Positions 8,401-15,522 of a stretch of DNA of 64,000 nt are shown one piece after another (within the stretch, counting starts at the first letter, position 1; the number at the start of each line of letters is the position of its first letter). Source of the stretch: Sporosarcina sp. BP05 (lineage in GTDB: Bacteria > Bacillota > Bacilli > Bacillales_A > Planococcaceae). The notes below the pieces were generated by a model. It was not told the origin of the DNA. It did no database searches and worked only from the letters and a program-made list of their open reading frames with translations. The stretch is from contig NZ_JACFTD010000005.1 of assembly GCF_014282005.1 (NCBI RefSeq), forward strand, positions 1 to 64,000, written 5' to 3'. The translations under genes and the position numbers were made by a program.

Positions 8401-8626
8401 CCATCTTGATGGCACTGAAATTGGTCTCCATAATACCGGGAAATAAATACTGATATTCAGCCTTCGGCAATAAGGAAACAAGACGCTTCTTGGATTCTTC
8501 ACCAATTGTTTGACAAAAAGTTGTTTTACCTGATCCAGACAAACCGGCAATTCCTAACGATTTATCCACTGGTAGTACTGCATCTAATTTGTTAATATTG
8601 TTCGCAATTAATTGATTTATCTCCAT
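5456..8626 (-). CDS. UvrA-like ABC ATPase with extra C-terminal zinc-finger module
   Basis: A GGAGAGGG site precedes ATG 8626, giving 1056 aa. Two ABC heads of UvrA type are visible. Head I has Walker A GLSGSGKTTF, signature LSGGEL and Walker B VIIIDEISVGLD. Head II has Walker A GESGCGKSTL, signature LSNGEF and Walker B LFIFDEPSKGLS. A CxxC...CxxC finger (CLGCKGRG / CKKCEGRR) sits inside head I. Unlike UvrA, about 480 residues follow head II, with further fingers (CPSCSGRR, CPICEGAV, CPFCKGKK / CVSCNESG) and segments resembling UvrA signature-domain linkers, but no third Walker A. Probably a DNA-binding paralogue outside nucleotide excision repair. Possible roles are drug resistance or defence; none is shown. 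No uvrB or uvrC lies near. Confidence 0.75.
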   Translation of the reverse strand: MEINQLIANNINKLDAVLPVDKSLGIAGLSGSGKTTFCQTIGEESKKRLVSLLPKAEYQYLFPGIMETNFSAIKMEEMPLVLFLGKSAISSNPRSTIGTHTGVFKDIRVTLAEKFNLSPEVFSFNNELGWCLGCKGRGTTKNVECKKCEGRRYNPEVEQYKINLLDQPHSISDINNLSIESLLSLGEELHISEAKQHILKNIINMNIGYLTINRIMGTLSGGELTRLYLAEFMATSENTVIIIDEISVGLDHQTLVKILEQIKQLGYRNQIWLIDHSDTVLDTTDEQLFFGPGSGKYGGKIVEESPRPKPITSERNLAMPTEYYQFHDLYCRNIQMVEIQIPQNRLVTFTGESGCGKSTLVNECIAKDFLKRYPKDKLVMVGQNRNQSITSRSTVATFLDIKRKLTKYSEEIEDIFQRSIEDIIDELPNDDIAYKRLSLLIKLGLGYLTLERKTQSLSNGEFQCVHLVSELFANSRNPHTLFIFDEPSKGLSQNILNQFIDSIRVILQDESVSIIMIEHNSYMMESSDFIVDFGKRQHAPVQHLDVVSHDDYYREQNSTDRVAPLQISSTIHQQNGINYLKENQIAYFKKAENVYKGGILKSLSSMARLIYGEYESEKIAPVIAIDLERHLYSQYSFLYEMGGLINHIVAAHPMNKNTHSFDFYNQDNHCPSCSGRRVIEKFDIDVVMQDKNAPFWDGLLHPDVMEVLKHYQYSRLEFIFDEIKNELGHDMSKSYNEMTEEEKHTFLYGYLEKSFYDKAAKTQRTWQGFNSIIGMYMSISKSIIKEHMKASKEMITCPICEGAVLNHHKQLKFGDTDIREIINQPLDQALQTVGALPELVKLKSIVGGDMMLTEDVSLLPRETQVALKVFELEMASFAGYEVVLQNALPFWDRISSNIESISTNNQVTICDFDKINETRETIIDKYFTNGKYKKLTYVYEGFGYKKIVTQINKIKKSHPCPFCKGKKVITEDNLHDGVYKLTIPCVSCNESGITDEGLQEVVEGIAVETWLTGKVSDVVEKNLYTLAVADIPIFNRIRELNKRDLMAIYQCIEQNN

Positions 8627-9000
8627 ATCGTTACCCTCTCCATTCTCTAAATTTAGTATTGCCACGTTTGCTAAATTATAATAATTACAAAACTTGTAGG
8701 TAACTTATTCTATCTTCCATTAAAAATGACGCTTTCCATGTTCCGGAAAAGCGCCCTATTGTTGAAGAATGGTTTATTTGCATAAAATGATTACTACATA
8801 TTCGACACTACTTATTTATAAATAACTAGGTGGTATACCTAACCATAATAACGAACAAAGCGGTATTGGAAAAAACCCTATTTGTTAAGTGCCGAATATA
8901 TAGTAATAATTATCAATTTCTGTTTGATTGATCTATTCAAGTATCCAGTCAAAAGGTTTGGCCAGAAAAGCAGGCATTATCGAGGATGAAGAAATCAATT
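8627..9000. other. Intergenic region with one imperfect hairpin
   Basis: About 370 bp without a gene. CGCTTTCC (8731-8738) pairs with GGAAAAGCG (8745-8753), with one bulge. It may be the terminator of a transcript or a repeat fragment. Nothing else is recognised. Confidence 0.4.
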
Positions 9001-9417
9001 TCACAGTTCTGCTAACACTTTTTCGAGCTGTTCACCCATTTGCGTCCAAGCATATTTAGCTCCCTCGATAGCACCCACACGAGCTTTTGTTTCTTCACTA
9101 AATCCAGTTTGATCGAAATGTAGTTGGACAGTTCCCTCTGAACCTTTTTTCAAAGTCCATGTAACAGTTGTGCTTTCTCCGGCACTCACCCAAGTGTAAG
9201 ATAATTTATGAGGCTCGTCGACTTCGAGCACCTCGCTGTCTACAATGCCATCCCACCATTCGTTAGGCTCTGCACGAAACTGAAATTTATGTCCAACGAC
9301 TGGTTTAAAATCGTTATTCCATATCCATTTCGCAAGCGTATCCGAATCTGTTAAAGCGCTCCACACCTGCTCGATTGAACTTGTAAATTGATAATCTAAT
9401 GATACATCTGATTTCAT
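9001..9417 (-). CDS. SRPBCC / AHSA1-domain protein
   Basis: The 138-aa protein has the hallmarks of the activator-of-Hsp90-homology (START-like) fold. These are an N-terminal strand then VWSALTDSDTLAKWIW, a central strand ending WWDGIVDSEVLEVDEPHKLSYTW, and a C-terminal helix (YAWTQMGEQLEKVL). Such proteins bind hydrophobic ligands; the substrate is unknown. Its start overlaps the stop of the upstream ArsR-type regulator by 4 bp (ATGA), so the two are translationally coupled. This regulator-SRPBCC pairing is common in Bacillales and suggests control by the partner repressor. Confidence 0.85.
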   Translation of the reverse strand: MKSDVSLDYQFTSSIEQVWSALTDSDTLAKWIWNNDFKPVVGHKFQFRAEPNEWWDGIVDSEVLEVDEPHKLSYTWVSAGESTTVTWTLKKGSEGTVQLHFDQTGFSEETKARVGAIEGAKYAWTQMGEQLEKVLAEL

Positions 9418-9746
9418 TTTTTTTCCTCCAATATAAGATGTAATTTAGCAATTCTTTCTTTCCAAAAACCTTCGTAAAACGATACCCAATCTTGAATTTC
9501 TTTCAACGGAGTGGAATTTAGGCGATATCTTGTTTCCCGACCGACCTTTCGAGCGATTACTAGATCAGCATCTTTAAGAATAGCCAAATGTTTAGAAACT
9601 GCTGTACGACCCATTTGAAAATGAACCGTTAGCTCATGCAGGGGCAATTCTTCAACATCTGCCAACATTCGAAGTAATTTTCGCCTTGTTGGATCGGCAA
9701 CAGCGTCATAAACATCCCTTACTTGACTTTTTTCGTTCAAAATCAC
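9414..9746 (-). CDS. ArsR-family winged-helix repressor
   Basis: The 110-aa protein shows the ArsR pattern: DPTRRKLLRMLADVEELPLHEL, then the recognition helix GRTAVSKHLAILKDADLV and the wing ARKVGRETRYRLN. There is no metal-binding CxC or obvious Cys site, so it probably does not sense metals. It is the first gene of a two-gene operon with the SRPBCC gene. Two related sequences with a CACCATTTG-type palindrome lie 60-110 bp upstream and are probable autoregulatory operators. Confidence 0.9.
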   Translation of the reverse strand: MILNEKSQVRDVYDAVADPTRRKLLRMLADVEELPLHELTVHFQMGRTAVSKHLAILKDADLVIARKVGRETRYRLNSTPLKEIQDWVSFYEGFWKERIAKLHLILEEKK

Positions 9747-9806
9747 CCCCGCCTTTTCAATAATATTACCTGTAAGGTCACCGATTAAACTTCATGATAA
9801 CCTAAT

Positions 9807-9854
9807 AGGACACCATTTGTTGTCTTATTGATTATAGGACACCAAATGGTGACG
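9807..9854 (-). promoter_or_regulatory. Paired putative operators of the ArsR-type repressor
   Basis: Two copies of an AGGACACC-headed element lie 29 bp apart. The downstream one contains the perfect palindrome CACCAAATGGTG (9840-9851); the other is CACCATTTGTTG (9811-9822). Their position upstream of the operon suggests repressor binding. Confidence 0.55.
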
Positions 9855-9923
9855 TGTCAAGTTCCTTACTCCATCACAAGTAATCATTGTAACTAAATGA
9901 ATACTCAGCAGAACTGGAGTAAT

Positions 9924-10655
9924 TCATACCATTTTTAAAACGTAGTGCAAGTATCTGCGAACTTGGGTAATCCGTTCAGTCAATGAAGCTGATACGATTA
10001 TATAGAATTGTTCACTCCCATCCGTTTTGTATAATTTACGCACAGTCCTTCTTTCATCCGGCCAGAAACCAACCAATACATTTGTTTCTTCCATTTCACG
10101 CGCTATATCGTACAAATAGCCATTAGATGGAGACCAACCAAACAAACTTTTCAATTGTTCCTGAACCTCGGCCATATGAAAAGATTTACGATTTAAGCTA
10201 AGTCGCAGTGCCATAAACCGTACAACATCTTTAACAGATAACAACTTCGATATAAACGATCTAAAGTCTTCGTGTAGCGGCTCAATCTCAACTTGTGGTA
10301 GCGATCCATTTTTAGTTAAATAATAATAGAACCGATCTATGACAGCTGAAACTTCGCTAAATCGAAGTGCGTAAATAGTTTCGTATTCCTGAAGACGAGC
10401 TTTGCCCTTTTCAGTAATGTGAAAGAACTTTTTGCGGCCTTCTGTTCGAGAAAGTAGAAAACCGTTATTTTCTAATGTGTTAGCAGTTCGTGCGACATAC
10501 TCATAGGAAACGGAACGTCCTGGGAAATCTAAATTGAAGTGTTCATAGAGTGCTCTTGAATAATTTTCTTGTTCCAGAATAGACCTTAATAAGAACAAGG
10601 ATAGAGCATCACCAACACTAAATCCAACAGCTTGTTGAAACGAAGGTAACTTCAT
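9924..10655 (-). CDS. PadR-like regulator with two winged-helix domains
   Basis: The 243-aa protein has an N-terminal winged helix. LSLFLLRSILEQENYSRALY leads into the recognition region YVARTANTLENNGFLLSRTE and the wing GRKKFFHITEKGKARLQEYE, all typical of PadR. A second, degenerate winged-helix segment covers about 150-240 (PSNGYLYDIAREMEETNVLVG, then RKLYKTDG). There is no obvious ligand domain. The gene stands alone on the minus strand. A PaaX-like or general MarR/PadR relative is possible. Targets unknown. Confidence 0.65.
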   Translation of the reverse strand: MKLPSFQQAVGFSVGDALSLFLLRSILEQENYSRALYEHFNLDFPGRSVSYEYVARTANTLENNGFLLSRTEGRKKFFHITEKGKARLQEYETIYALRFSEVSAVIDRFYYYLTKNGSLPQVEIEPLHEDFRSFISKLLSVKDVVRFMALRLSLNRKSFHMAEVQEQLKSLFGWSPSNGYLYDIAREMEETNVLVGFWPDERRTVRKLYKTDGSEQFYIIVSASLTERITQVRRYLHYVLKMV

Positions 10656-11008
10656 AATTACACAACTCCTAATATTTTAAATAATCATACACCTCGTTAG
10701 TGCATATATCAATACAATTATCGGTCGCGATGTTTTACCTTCTTTCAAGACTATCCCTTCATTAAGCAATCAATTTAACATCCGTACTTAAATGATGCTA
10801 AATAATTCCTCGTACGGGCATGTATCACCTGCAGAATCATATACAAATAGCGAGCAATGTAGTTGTATATGCACTAGCGAGGTTTCATATATCAAATGTA
10901 TATACACTCCTCGGAATAATCATAAGTTTCTATTATTCCGTATTGCACTTCCTTCTCAAGGCAAAAAACCGGTTAATCTACACCGGTCTTAACAAAATAT
11001 GAATCCTC
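10656..11008. other. Intergenic region with small inverted repeats
   Basis: About 350 bp. It contains ATATACAA...TTGTATAT (about 10840-10872), an inverted pair possibly belonging to the promoter region of the PadR-like gene, and the terminator of the operon to the right. Two overlapping plus-strand frames lack ribosome binding sites and are not called. Confidence 0.4.
10963..10988 (-). terminator. Probable terminator of the yqjP-yqjQ operon
   Basis: ACCGGT (10968-10973) and ACCGGT (10982-10987) pair and are followed on the minus strand by six T residues. It lies 20 bp beyond the stop codon of the dehydrogenase gene. Confidence 0.6.
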
Positions 11009-11761
11009 TTATTTTTTCATGAAATACTTGCGCCCTACCCGTTCAACAAGCGTAGGTGCGACTGCGTGCATTCTACTCGTGATGCCCATGTACCAAGGTA
11101 AATTCACATCACGAACTGGTTTCCCCACTGTTTTAACCACTGCATCGACCACAGTTTCCACGGTCAATAAGTGCCTGCCAAGCGATGTACGATAAGTTCC
11201 TGTTTCATCCGCGAGATCCAGAAAGGGCGTGTCAATCGGACCAGGGTTAATCGTCGTCACATGAATATCGAATGGAGCTACTTCCATTCGAAGCGCATTC
11301 GTATAGCCAATAATCGCATGCTTTGAGGCAGCATAAATAGAAGCCTTGGGTGTTGCCACCTTCCCTGCTTGGGAACCGAGGAAAATCAAATGACCGCTTC
11401 GCCGTTTCATCATGTTCGGCAAGAGGAGTTTTGTGAGCCGCATGGGTGCGATGACGTTTACACCCATCATGCCATGTATCGCTTCATCAGATGTTTCGTG
11501 CGCGAAATCGAACGAGCCTACGCCAGCTGAAAAAATGACGACATCGGGTGTGCCAATCTTCGCCATCAACTGCTTAATGTCTTCACTTTCCGATAAATCC
11601 GCAGGTATCGTATGGGCGCCTTCACGTTGCAGCTCCTCTAGAACAGTAAGTGCCCTGCCGGTTGCCCACACCTCGTGTCCTTCTGCAAACAGCCGTTTCG
11701 TCAGTGCATACCCAACCCCGCTAGTTGCGCCTGTTATGAGAATCGATTTAGGCTTGTTCAT
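11009..11761 (-). CDS. yqjQ: Short-chain dehydrogenase/reductase (YqjQ-like)
   Basis: The start at ATG 11761 gives MNKPKSILITGATSGVG and 250 aa. The longer frame upstream merely overlaps the preceding gene. The NAD(P)-binding TGATSGVG motif (Gly-rich loop), the NNAG equivalent FSAGVGS and the catalytic YAASK (Tyr and Lys) are present, with a Ser about 13 residues before the Tyr (LGSQAG). It overlaps the last 14 bp of the metallo-hydrolase gene, so it is translationally coupled. The pair matches the yqjP-yqjQ order in Bacillus subtilis. Substrate unknown. Confidence 0.85.
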   Translation of the reverse strand: MNKPKSILITGATSGVGYALTKRLFAEGHEVWATGRALTVLEELQREGAHTIPADLSESEDIKQLMAKIGTPDVVIFSAGVGSFDFAHETSDEAIHGMMGVNVIAPMRLTKLLLPNMMKRRSGHLIFLGSQAGKVATPKASIYAASKHAIIGYTNALRMEVAPFDIHVTTINPGPIDTPFLDLADETGTYRTSLGRHLLTVETVVDAVVKTVGKPVRDVNLPWYMGITSRMHAVAPTLVERVGRKYFMKK

Positions 11762-12692
11762 AATGCAAGATGCCGCCTTCATCCCGCGTTTCACGGACCA
11801 ATCCTTCGTCGACAAGGTAATCTGTTTGCCCAATCGTTTCTGAAAGCGTAAGTCCAAGCTCTTTTTCATAGACAGCCGGGAACAGTTCACGTGTCAATTG
11901 GAAAATGGTCCGAGAGCCATCGTCCATCATTGCACGTACCTTCATTGCTCGTTCGCGCTGTTTTACCAGCCTGCTTTCAATAAGTTCGTGAGCATTGCGT
12001 ACTTCATTGCCATGCCCGGTATAAATAATGTCTACCGGCAATGTCAGAATACGTTTCAACGATTTGTTGTACTGCAGCAAAGAACGCGGGCGTCCCTGCG
12101 CAGGATCAAGTGGCGGTTCAATAAGTGGGTTTGAAGACACTTTTTCAAGTACTAAGTCTCCGCCAATCATCGTTCTATTCTCTTCGTCCCATAGCACGAT
12201 GTGACTTTGCGCATGACCAGGTGTTTCCATAACAGTCCAGCCAGGGTGCCCGGGAAGCGCATCACCCTCTGTAAGAATCCCATCCAATGGACGTTCACCC
12301 ATAAAAGCGACAGATCGTTTCATCTTCTTAACCCAACCAAGGTATTTTTCAGGAACTCCTTCTTCTATCAGACAATCGAGATAAAACGCGTCATGGTAGT
12401 TGAAAAATTCTACATCCCGCTTGAGCCATAAATCGTTATACTTATGCCCAAGAATTTTAGCGTTATCAAACGCGTCAATCCAGCCAGCGTGATCGGGATG
12501 ATGGTGCGTCAAAATGACTTGTTCGATCTCGTTAAATGTATAACCGGCGCTCTTGATGCCTTGTTTCAATGCTTCATACGCTTCAGGGGTTTTCGGCCCC
12601 GCATCGACGAGTGACAGTGTATCTCCTTTTATCAGAAATGCATTTACATCGCCGACTGCGAATGGTGTTGGAATAACAATCTTCTGTATCAA
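11748..12692 (-). CDS. yqjP: Metallo-beta-lactamase-fold hydrolase (YqjP-like)
   Basis: The start is TTG 12690-12692 after AAAGGGGAT. The 314-aa protein carries the MBL zinc motif THHHPDHAGW (about 61-70), the later His in TPGHAQSH, the bridging Asp in GGDL and the final His in YTGHG. The spacing fits the subgroup with a C-terminal winged-helix-like tail (residues 240-314), as in glyoxalase-II-like and LACTB2-like hydrolases. It is first in an operon with the SDR gene. The substrate is not known, though a thioester or nuclease role is possible. Confidence 0.85.
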   Translation of the reverse strand: MIQKIVIPTPFAVGDVNAFLIKGDTLSLVDAGPKTPEAYEALKQGIKSAGYTFNEIEQVILTHHHPDHAGWIDAFDNAKILGHKYNDLWLKRDVEFFNYHDAFYLDCLIEEGVPEKYLGWVKKMKRSVAFMGERPLDGILTEGDALPGHPGWTVMETPGHAQSHIVLWDEENRTMIGGDLVLEKVSSNPLIEPPLDPAQGRPRSLLQYNKSLKRILTLPVDIIYTGHGNEVRNAHELIESRLVKQRERAMKVRAMMDDGSRTIFQLTRELFPAVYEKELGLTLSETIGQTDYLVDEGLVRETRDEGGILHYEQA

Positions 12693-12797
12693 ATGAAAAA
12701 TCCCCTTTATAAATATGAATGAGTATTCAGTACATTGTACCTTTTTTATTGGAAAGCGTCATCTTTTGAATGAATTCGCTACCATGAAGTTTAAAAA

Positions 12798-12806
12798 TGG
12801 TATAAT
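12798..12806 (+). promoter_or_regulatory. Extended -10 promoter of the SPFH operon
   Basis: TGGTATAAT matches the extended -10 form (TGnTATAAT). It lies 60 bp upstream of the SPFH start. No good -35 is visible at the usual spacing. Confidence 0.5.
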
Positions 12807-12865
12807 GGTAGTATCTATTCTCAAATTTAATTAGCATGATATAGAACTACTAGGAGGGCTTAAGT

Positions 12866-14014
12866 ATGGGGTTATTTGGATTTTTCAAAAGTCAATTTAT
12901 CGAGGTCATTGAATGGACTGATAGTGGTACGAATACGATGGTCTATCGATTTCCCGTTCAAAACAATGAAATCAAAATGGGTGCAGAATTAACGGTTCGA
13001 GAATCACAAGTAGCAATTTTTGTAAATGAAGGTGAAATTGCGGACATCTTTGGTCCAGGGCGTCATCTATTATACACACAAAACATGCCGATTTTGACGA
13101 AGTTGAAGTCATGGAAGCACGGATTTGAATCACCTTTTAAAGCGGAAGTCTATTTTGTGAATACGAAACAGTTCGTCAATCAAAAATGGGGCACTTCAAA
13201 TCCAATCATGATGCGGGATCCAGAGTTTGGTATGATCCGTTTACGTGGTTATGGCATTTATTCATACCGTGTGTCCGAGCCAACTGTTTTCTTAAAGCAG
13301 CTGTTCGGAACTAATGCATCCTATGATACGAGTAATATTGAGGAACAGTTGAAAAAAATGGTGCTATCAGGACTGACAGATCTTTTTGCCGAGTCGAAAA
13401 TTCCGGCTTTGGATTTGGCGATGCACTATGATGAACTCAGTGAACTAGGGAAAGAAAAGATGAAAAAGCGATTCAGTTCGTTCGGATTTGACATCACTTC
13501 CCTATATATTGAAAACTTATCTCTTCCTGAAGAAGTGGAAAAAGTGATAGATAAAAGAACATCGATGGGTGTTATTGGAGACATGAACCAGTATCAGCAA
13601 TACCAAGCTGCTGAGGCAATTCGAGAAGCTGCTAGAAATGAAGGTGGTGGATTGGCGGGTGCAGGTGCAGGAATTGGGGCAGGGGCTGCAATTGGTAGTG
13701 TCATGGCAAATGCCTTTCAAGGCAACCAGCAACCAACAAATTCGCCTTTAGCCCCTCAATCAGAAAAAATGGCTTGTCCGCATTGTCAGGCACTCATTAA
13801 TACGAATGCCAAGTTTTGCGGGGATTGTGGGAAATCTGTACAACAGCAAAAAGTGCCATGTATCAGCTGTCAGGCGGCAATAAATGGAGATGCAAAATTC
13901 TGCGGGGAATGTGGCGCACAACAAGTGACCGAAAAAACATGTGCGAAATGTGGCAAGGTAAACGCCCCTAAAACGAAGTTTTGTGGGGACTGTGGCGACA
14001 ATTTGCAACAGTGA
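12866..14014 (+). CDS. SPFH-domain protein with three C-terminal zinc ribbons (YdjI-like)
   Basis: The 382-aa protein begins GLFGFFKSQFIEVIEW, typical of the YdjI/virion-core SPFH family. It continues through an SPFH fold (about 20-225) with SLYIENLSLPEEVEKVID, then a Gly/Ala-rich linker (GAGAGIGAGAAIG, about 275-290) that may form a membrane-seeking helix. Three tandem zinc-ribbon repeats follow: CPHCQALINTNAKFCGDCG, CISCQAAINGDAKFCGECG and CAKCGKVNAPKTKFCGDCG. The relative in Bacillus subtilis belongs to the pspA-ydjGHI envelope-stress operon. Here it is followed 20 bp later by a YdjG-like gene. AGGAGGGCT precedes ATG 12866. Confidence 0.8.
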   Translation: MGLFGFFKSQFIEVIEWTDSGTNTMVYRFPVQNNEIKMGAELTVRESQVAIFVNEGEIADIFGPGRHLLYTQNMPILTKLKSWKHGFESPFKAEVYFVNTKQFVNQKWGTSNPIMMRDPEFGMIRLRGYGIYSYRVSEPTVFLKQLFGTNASYDTSNIEEQLKKMVLSGLTDLFAESKIPALDLAMHYDELSELGKEKMKKRFSSFGFDITSLYIENLSLPEEVEKVIDKRTSMGVIGDMNQYQQYQAAEAIREAARNEGGGLAGAGAGIGAGAAIGSVMANAFQGNQQPTNSPLAPQSEKMACPHCQALINTNAKFCGDCGKSVQQQKVPCISCQAAINGDAKFCGECGAQQVTEKTCAKCGKVNAPKTKFCGDCGDNLQQ

Positions 14015-14034
14015 TGGGTAAAGAGGTGTTTTAG

Positions 14035-15156
14035 GTGAACGGTTTAGAAAATAATGAGCATACAGAAATGATACTAGTTGAACAAACGGAAGTGAATAAA
14101 TGCTCTTCCTGCGGCGGTAATACAGTTTTTGATCCTTCAAGCGGAACGCTTAAGTGCCCATTTTGCGGAAGTGAAAAGGAAATCACGACATCACGGGTAA
14201 ACACGATTGAACATGATTTCTTACGGGCGTTAGAAACAGAAGACCACAGTTGGGATGATGAAAAACGTGTGTTCAAATGTGAAAACTGTGGTGCCGAAAC
14301 CCTTTTAGATCAAGACAAAGTAGCAGATTTTTGCTCGTTTTGCGGATCGTCGCATATTGCGGTAACGGATAACCACGCAGGCATCAAGCCGGCTTTGGTC
14401 CTCCCCTTTCAAATTACGAAAGACGAGGCGGTCGAAAAATTCAAGGTGTGGATGAAAAAGAAATACTTTGCACCTTCCAACCTGATCAAATCGTATAAAT
14501 TAGACCATTTGGCTGGTGCTTATATTCCTTACTGGACATTCGACTCTCAGACAAATTCATCCTACGTCGTACAAATTGGTACGTATTATTATGTTACAAA
14601 AACACGGACTGTAATTGAAGATGGCAAACCCAAACAAGTAACAGAACAAGTAAGAAAAATCAGGTGGCGTACAGAACATGGTAGTTACAGCAAATTATTT
14701 GATGATGTATTGATGAAAGCTTCACGTAATGTGGCCAGTGGATTAATTGATAAAGTTGAACCTTTTCATCTAAATGGACTTGTTGATTATAAAACGGACT
14801 ATTTATCTGGATTTTTGGCAGAGAAGTATTCTATTCCATTGAAGGAAGGATGGAATGATGCAAAAGTTGTTATAGACGATGGCATTACAAGTGGTATACA
14901 CGGAAAAGTTCATGGGGATGTTGTTAATATTGTCAGTGTCTCCACGGATTATGACAACATTACCTACAAACATATTCTATTGCCTTTATGGATTTCATCA
15001 TTCCAATTCAACAATAAGGTCTATCGCTTTCTCGTCAATGGACAAACTGGAAAAGTAAGTGGGAATTCCCCTGTGAGTGCCGTGAAAGTATCAATTGCAG
15101 TAGGGATAGTTATTGCGATTATGATTGCGATTTACTTTATCTTGGAAATGACCTGA
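14035..15156 (+). CDS. TFIIB-type zinc-ribbon membrane protein (YdjG-like)
   Basis: The start is GTG 14035 behind AAGAGGTG. The 373-aa protein has two N-terminal zinc ribbons: CSSCGGNT / CPFCGSE, and CENCGAET / CSFCGSS at about 75-105. A central beta-rich region with the aromatic motif YIPYWTFD follows. One C-terminal membrane segment (about 350-371, VSIAVGIVIAIMIAIYFIL) anchors it. YdjG-type proteins work with SPFH and PspA partners in envelope stress. Only the SPFH partner is encoded here; pspA and ydjH are absent from the window. Confidence 0.8.
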   Translation: MNGLENNEHTEMILVEQTEVNKCSSCGGNTVFDPSSGTLKCPFCGSEKEITTSRVNTIEHDFLRALETEDHSWDDEKRVFKCENCGAETLLDQDKVADFCSFCGSSHIAVTDNHAGIKPALVLPFQITKDEAVEKFKVWMKKKYFAPSNLIKSYKLDHLAGAYIPYWTFDSQTNSSYVVQIGTYYYVTKTRTVIEDGKPKQVTEQVRKIRWRTEHGSYSKLFDDVLMKASRNVASGLIDKVEPFHLNGLVDYKTDYLSGFLAEKYSIPLKEGWNDAKVVIDDGITSGIHGKVHGDVVNIVSVSTDYDNITYKHILLPLWISSFQFNNKVYRFLVNGQTGKVSGNSPVSAVKVSIAVGIVIAIMIAIYFILEMT

Positions 15157-15182
15157 CAATGAATCGCTAATAAATTAGATAG

Positions 15183-15211
15183 TTGACTTTTTTTAGACAA
15201 CGTGCAATAAT
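15183..15211 (+). promoter_or_regulatory. Promoter of the proC T-box leader
   Basis: TTGACT (15183-15188), 17 bp, AATAAT (15206-15211). It lies immediately upstream of the T-box leader. Confidence 0.6.
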
Positions 15212-15470
15212 CGGTCTAAATCAAGTACATACTGGCGTTGACGAAGACAAGTAGTTGTGGCAATGGAGAACAGAAAATGTGGTCACCGGCTGAAAGCCAT
15301 ATCCCCTCTCCCGCTTCGAACCTCCTTCTGAGCTGCTGTGGAAACACAGGCGTGCCTTTCGCGTTAAGAAAGAACGAGATGTACCGGTTTTGTGCCGGTA
15401 AATTTAGGTGGTACCGCGGAAACATGCGTTTTCGTCCTTATTTAGTAGGGACGAGAGCGCATTTTTTTGC
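15195..15470 (+). promoter_or_regulatory. Proline-specific T-box riboswitch
   Basis: The T-box core AGGTGGTACCGCGG lies at 15406-15419. It is followed by a terminator stem (about 15424-15437 with 15450-15463) and a T-run ending near 15469. Upstream, Stem I features can be read. The specifier-loop context GAA-CCT-CCTTCTGAG places codon CCT (proline) at 15321-15323, matching the downstream proC gene. Uncharged tRNA-Pro should stabilise the antiterminator and allow proC transcription. Confidence 0.92.
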
Positions 15471-15522
15471 GTCTGGTTCAGAAGATTTTGCTTTTATTAA
15501 TGAAATGAAAGGGGTAATTTGA

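Noticed and set aside
10792-11002. Two overlapping plus-strand frames of 66 and 60 codons
   Set aside because: No ribosome binding site, and they run through the terminator of the yqjP-yqjQ operon.
13755-14010. Possible short tandem repeat or CRISPR-like array
   Set aside because: The periodicity comes from three zinc-ribbon coding repeats in the SPFH gene. No spacer-repeat array was seen anywhere in the window.
15238-15522. 94-codon frame upstream of proC
   Set aside because: It coincides with the T-box leader and its terminator; RNA structure explains the sequence.
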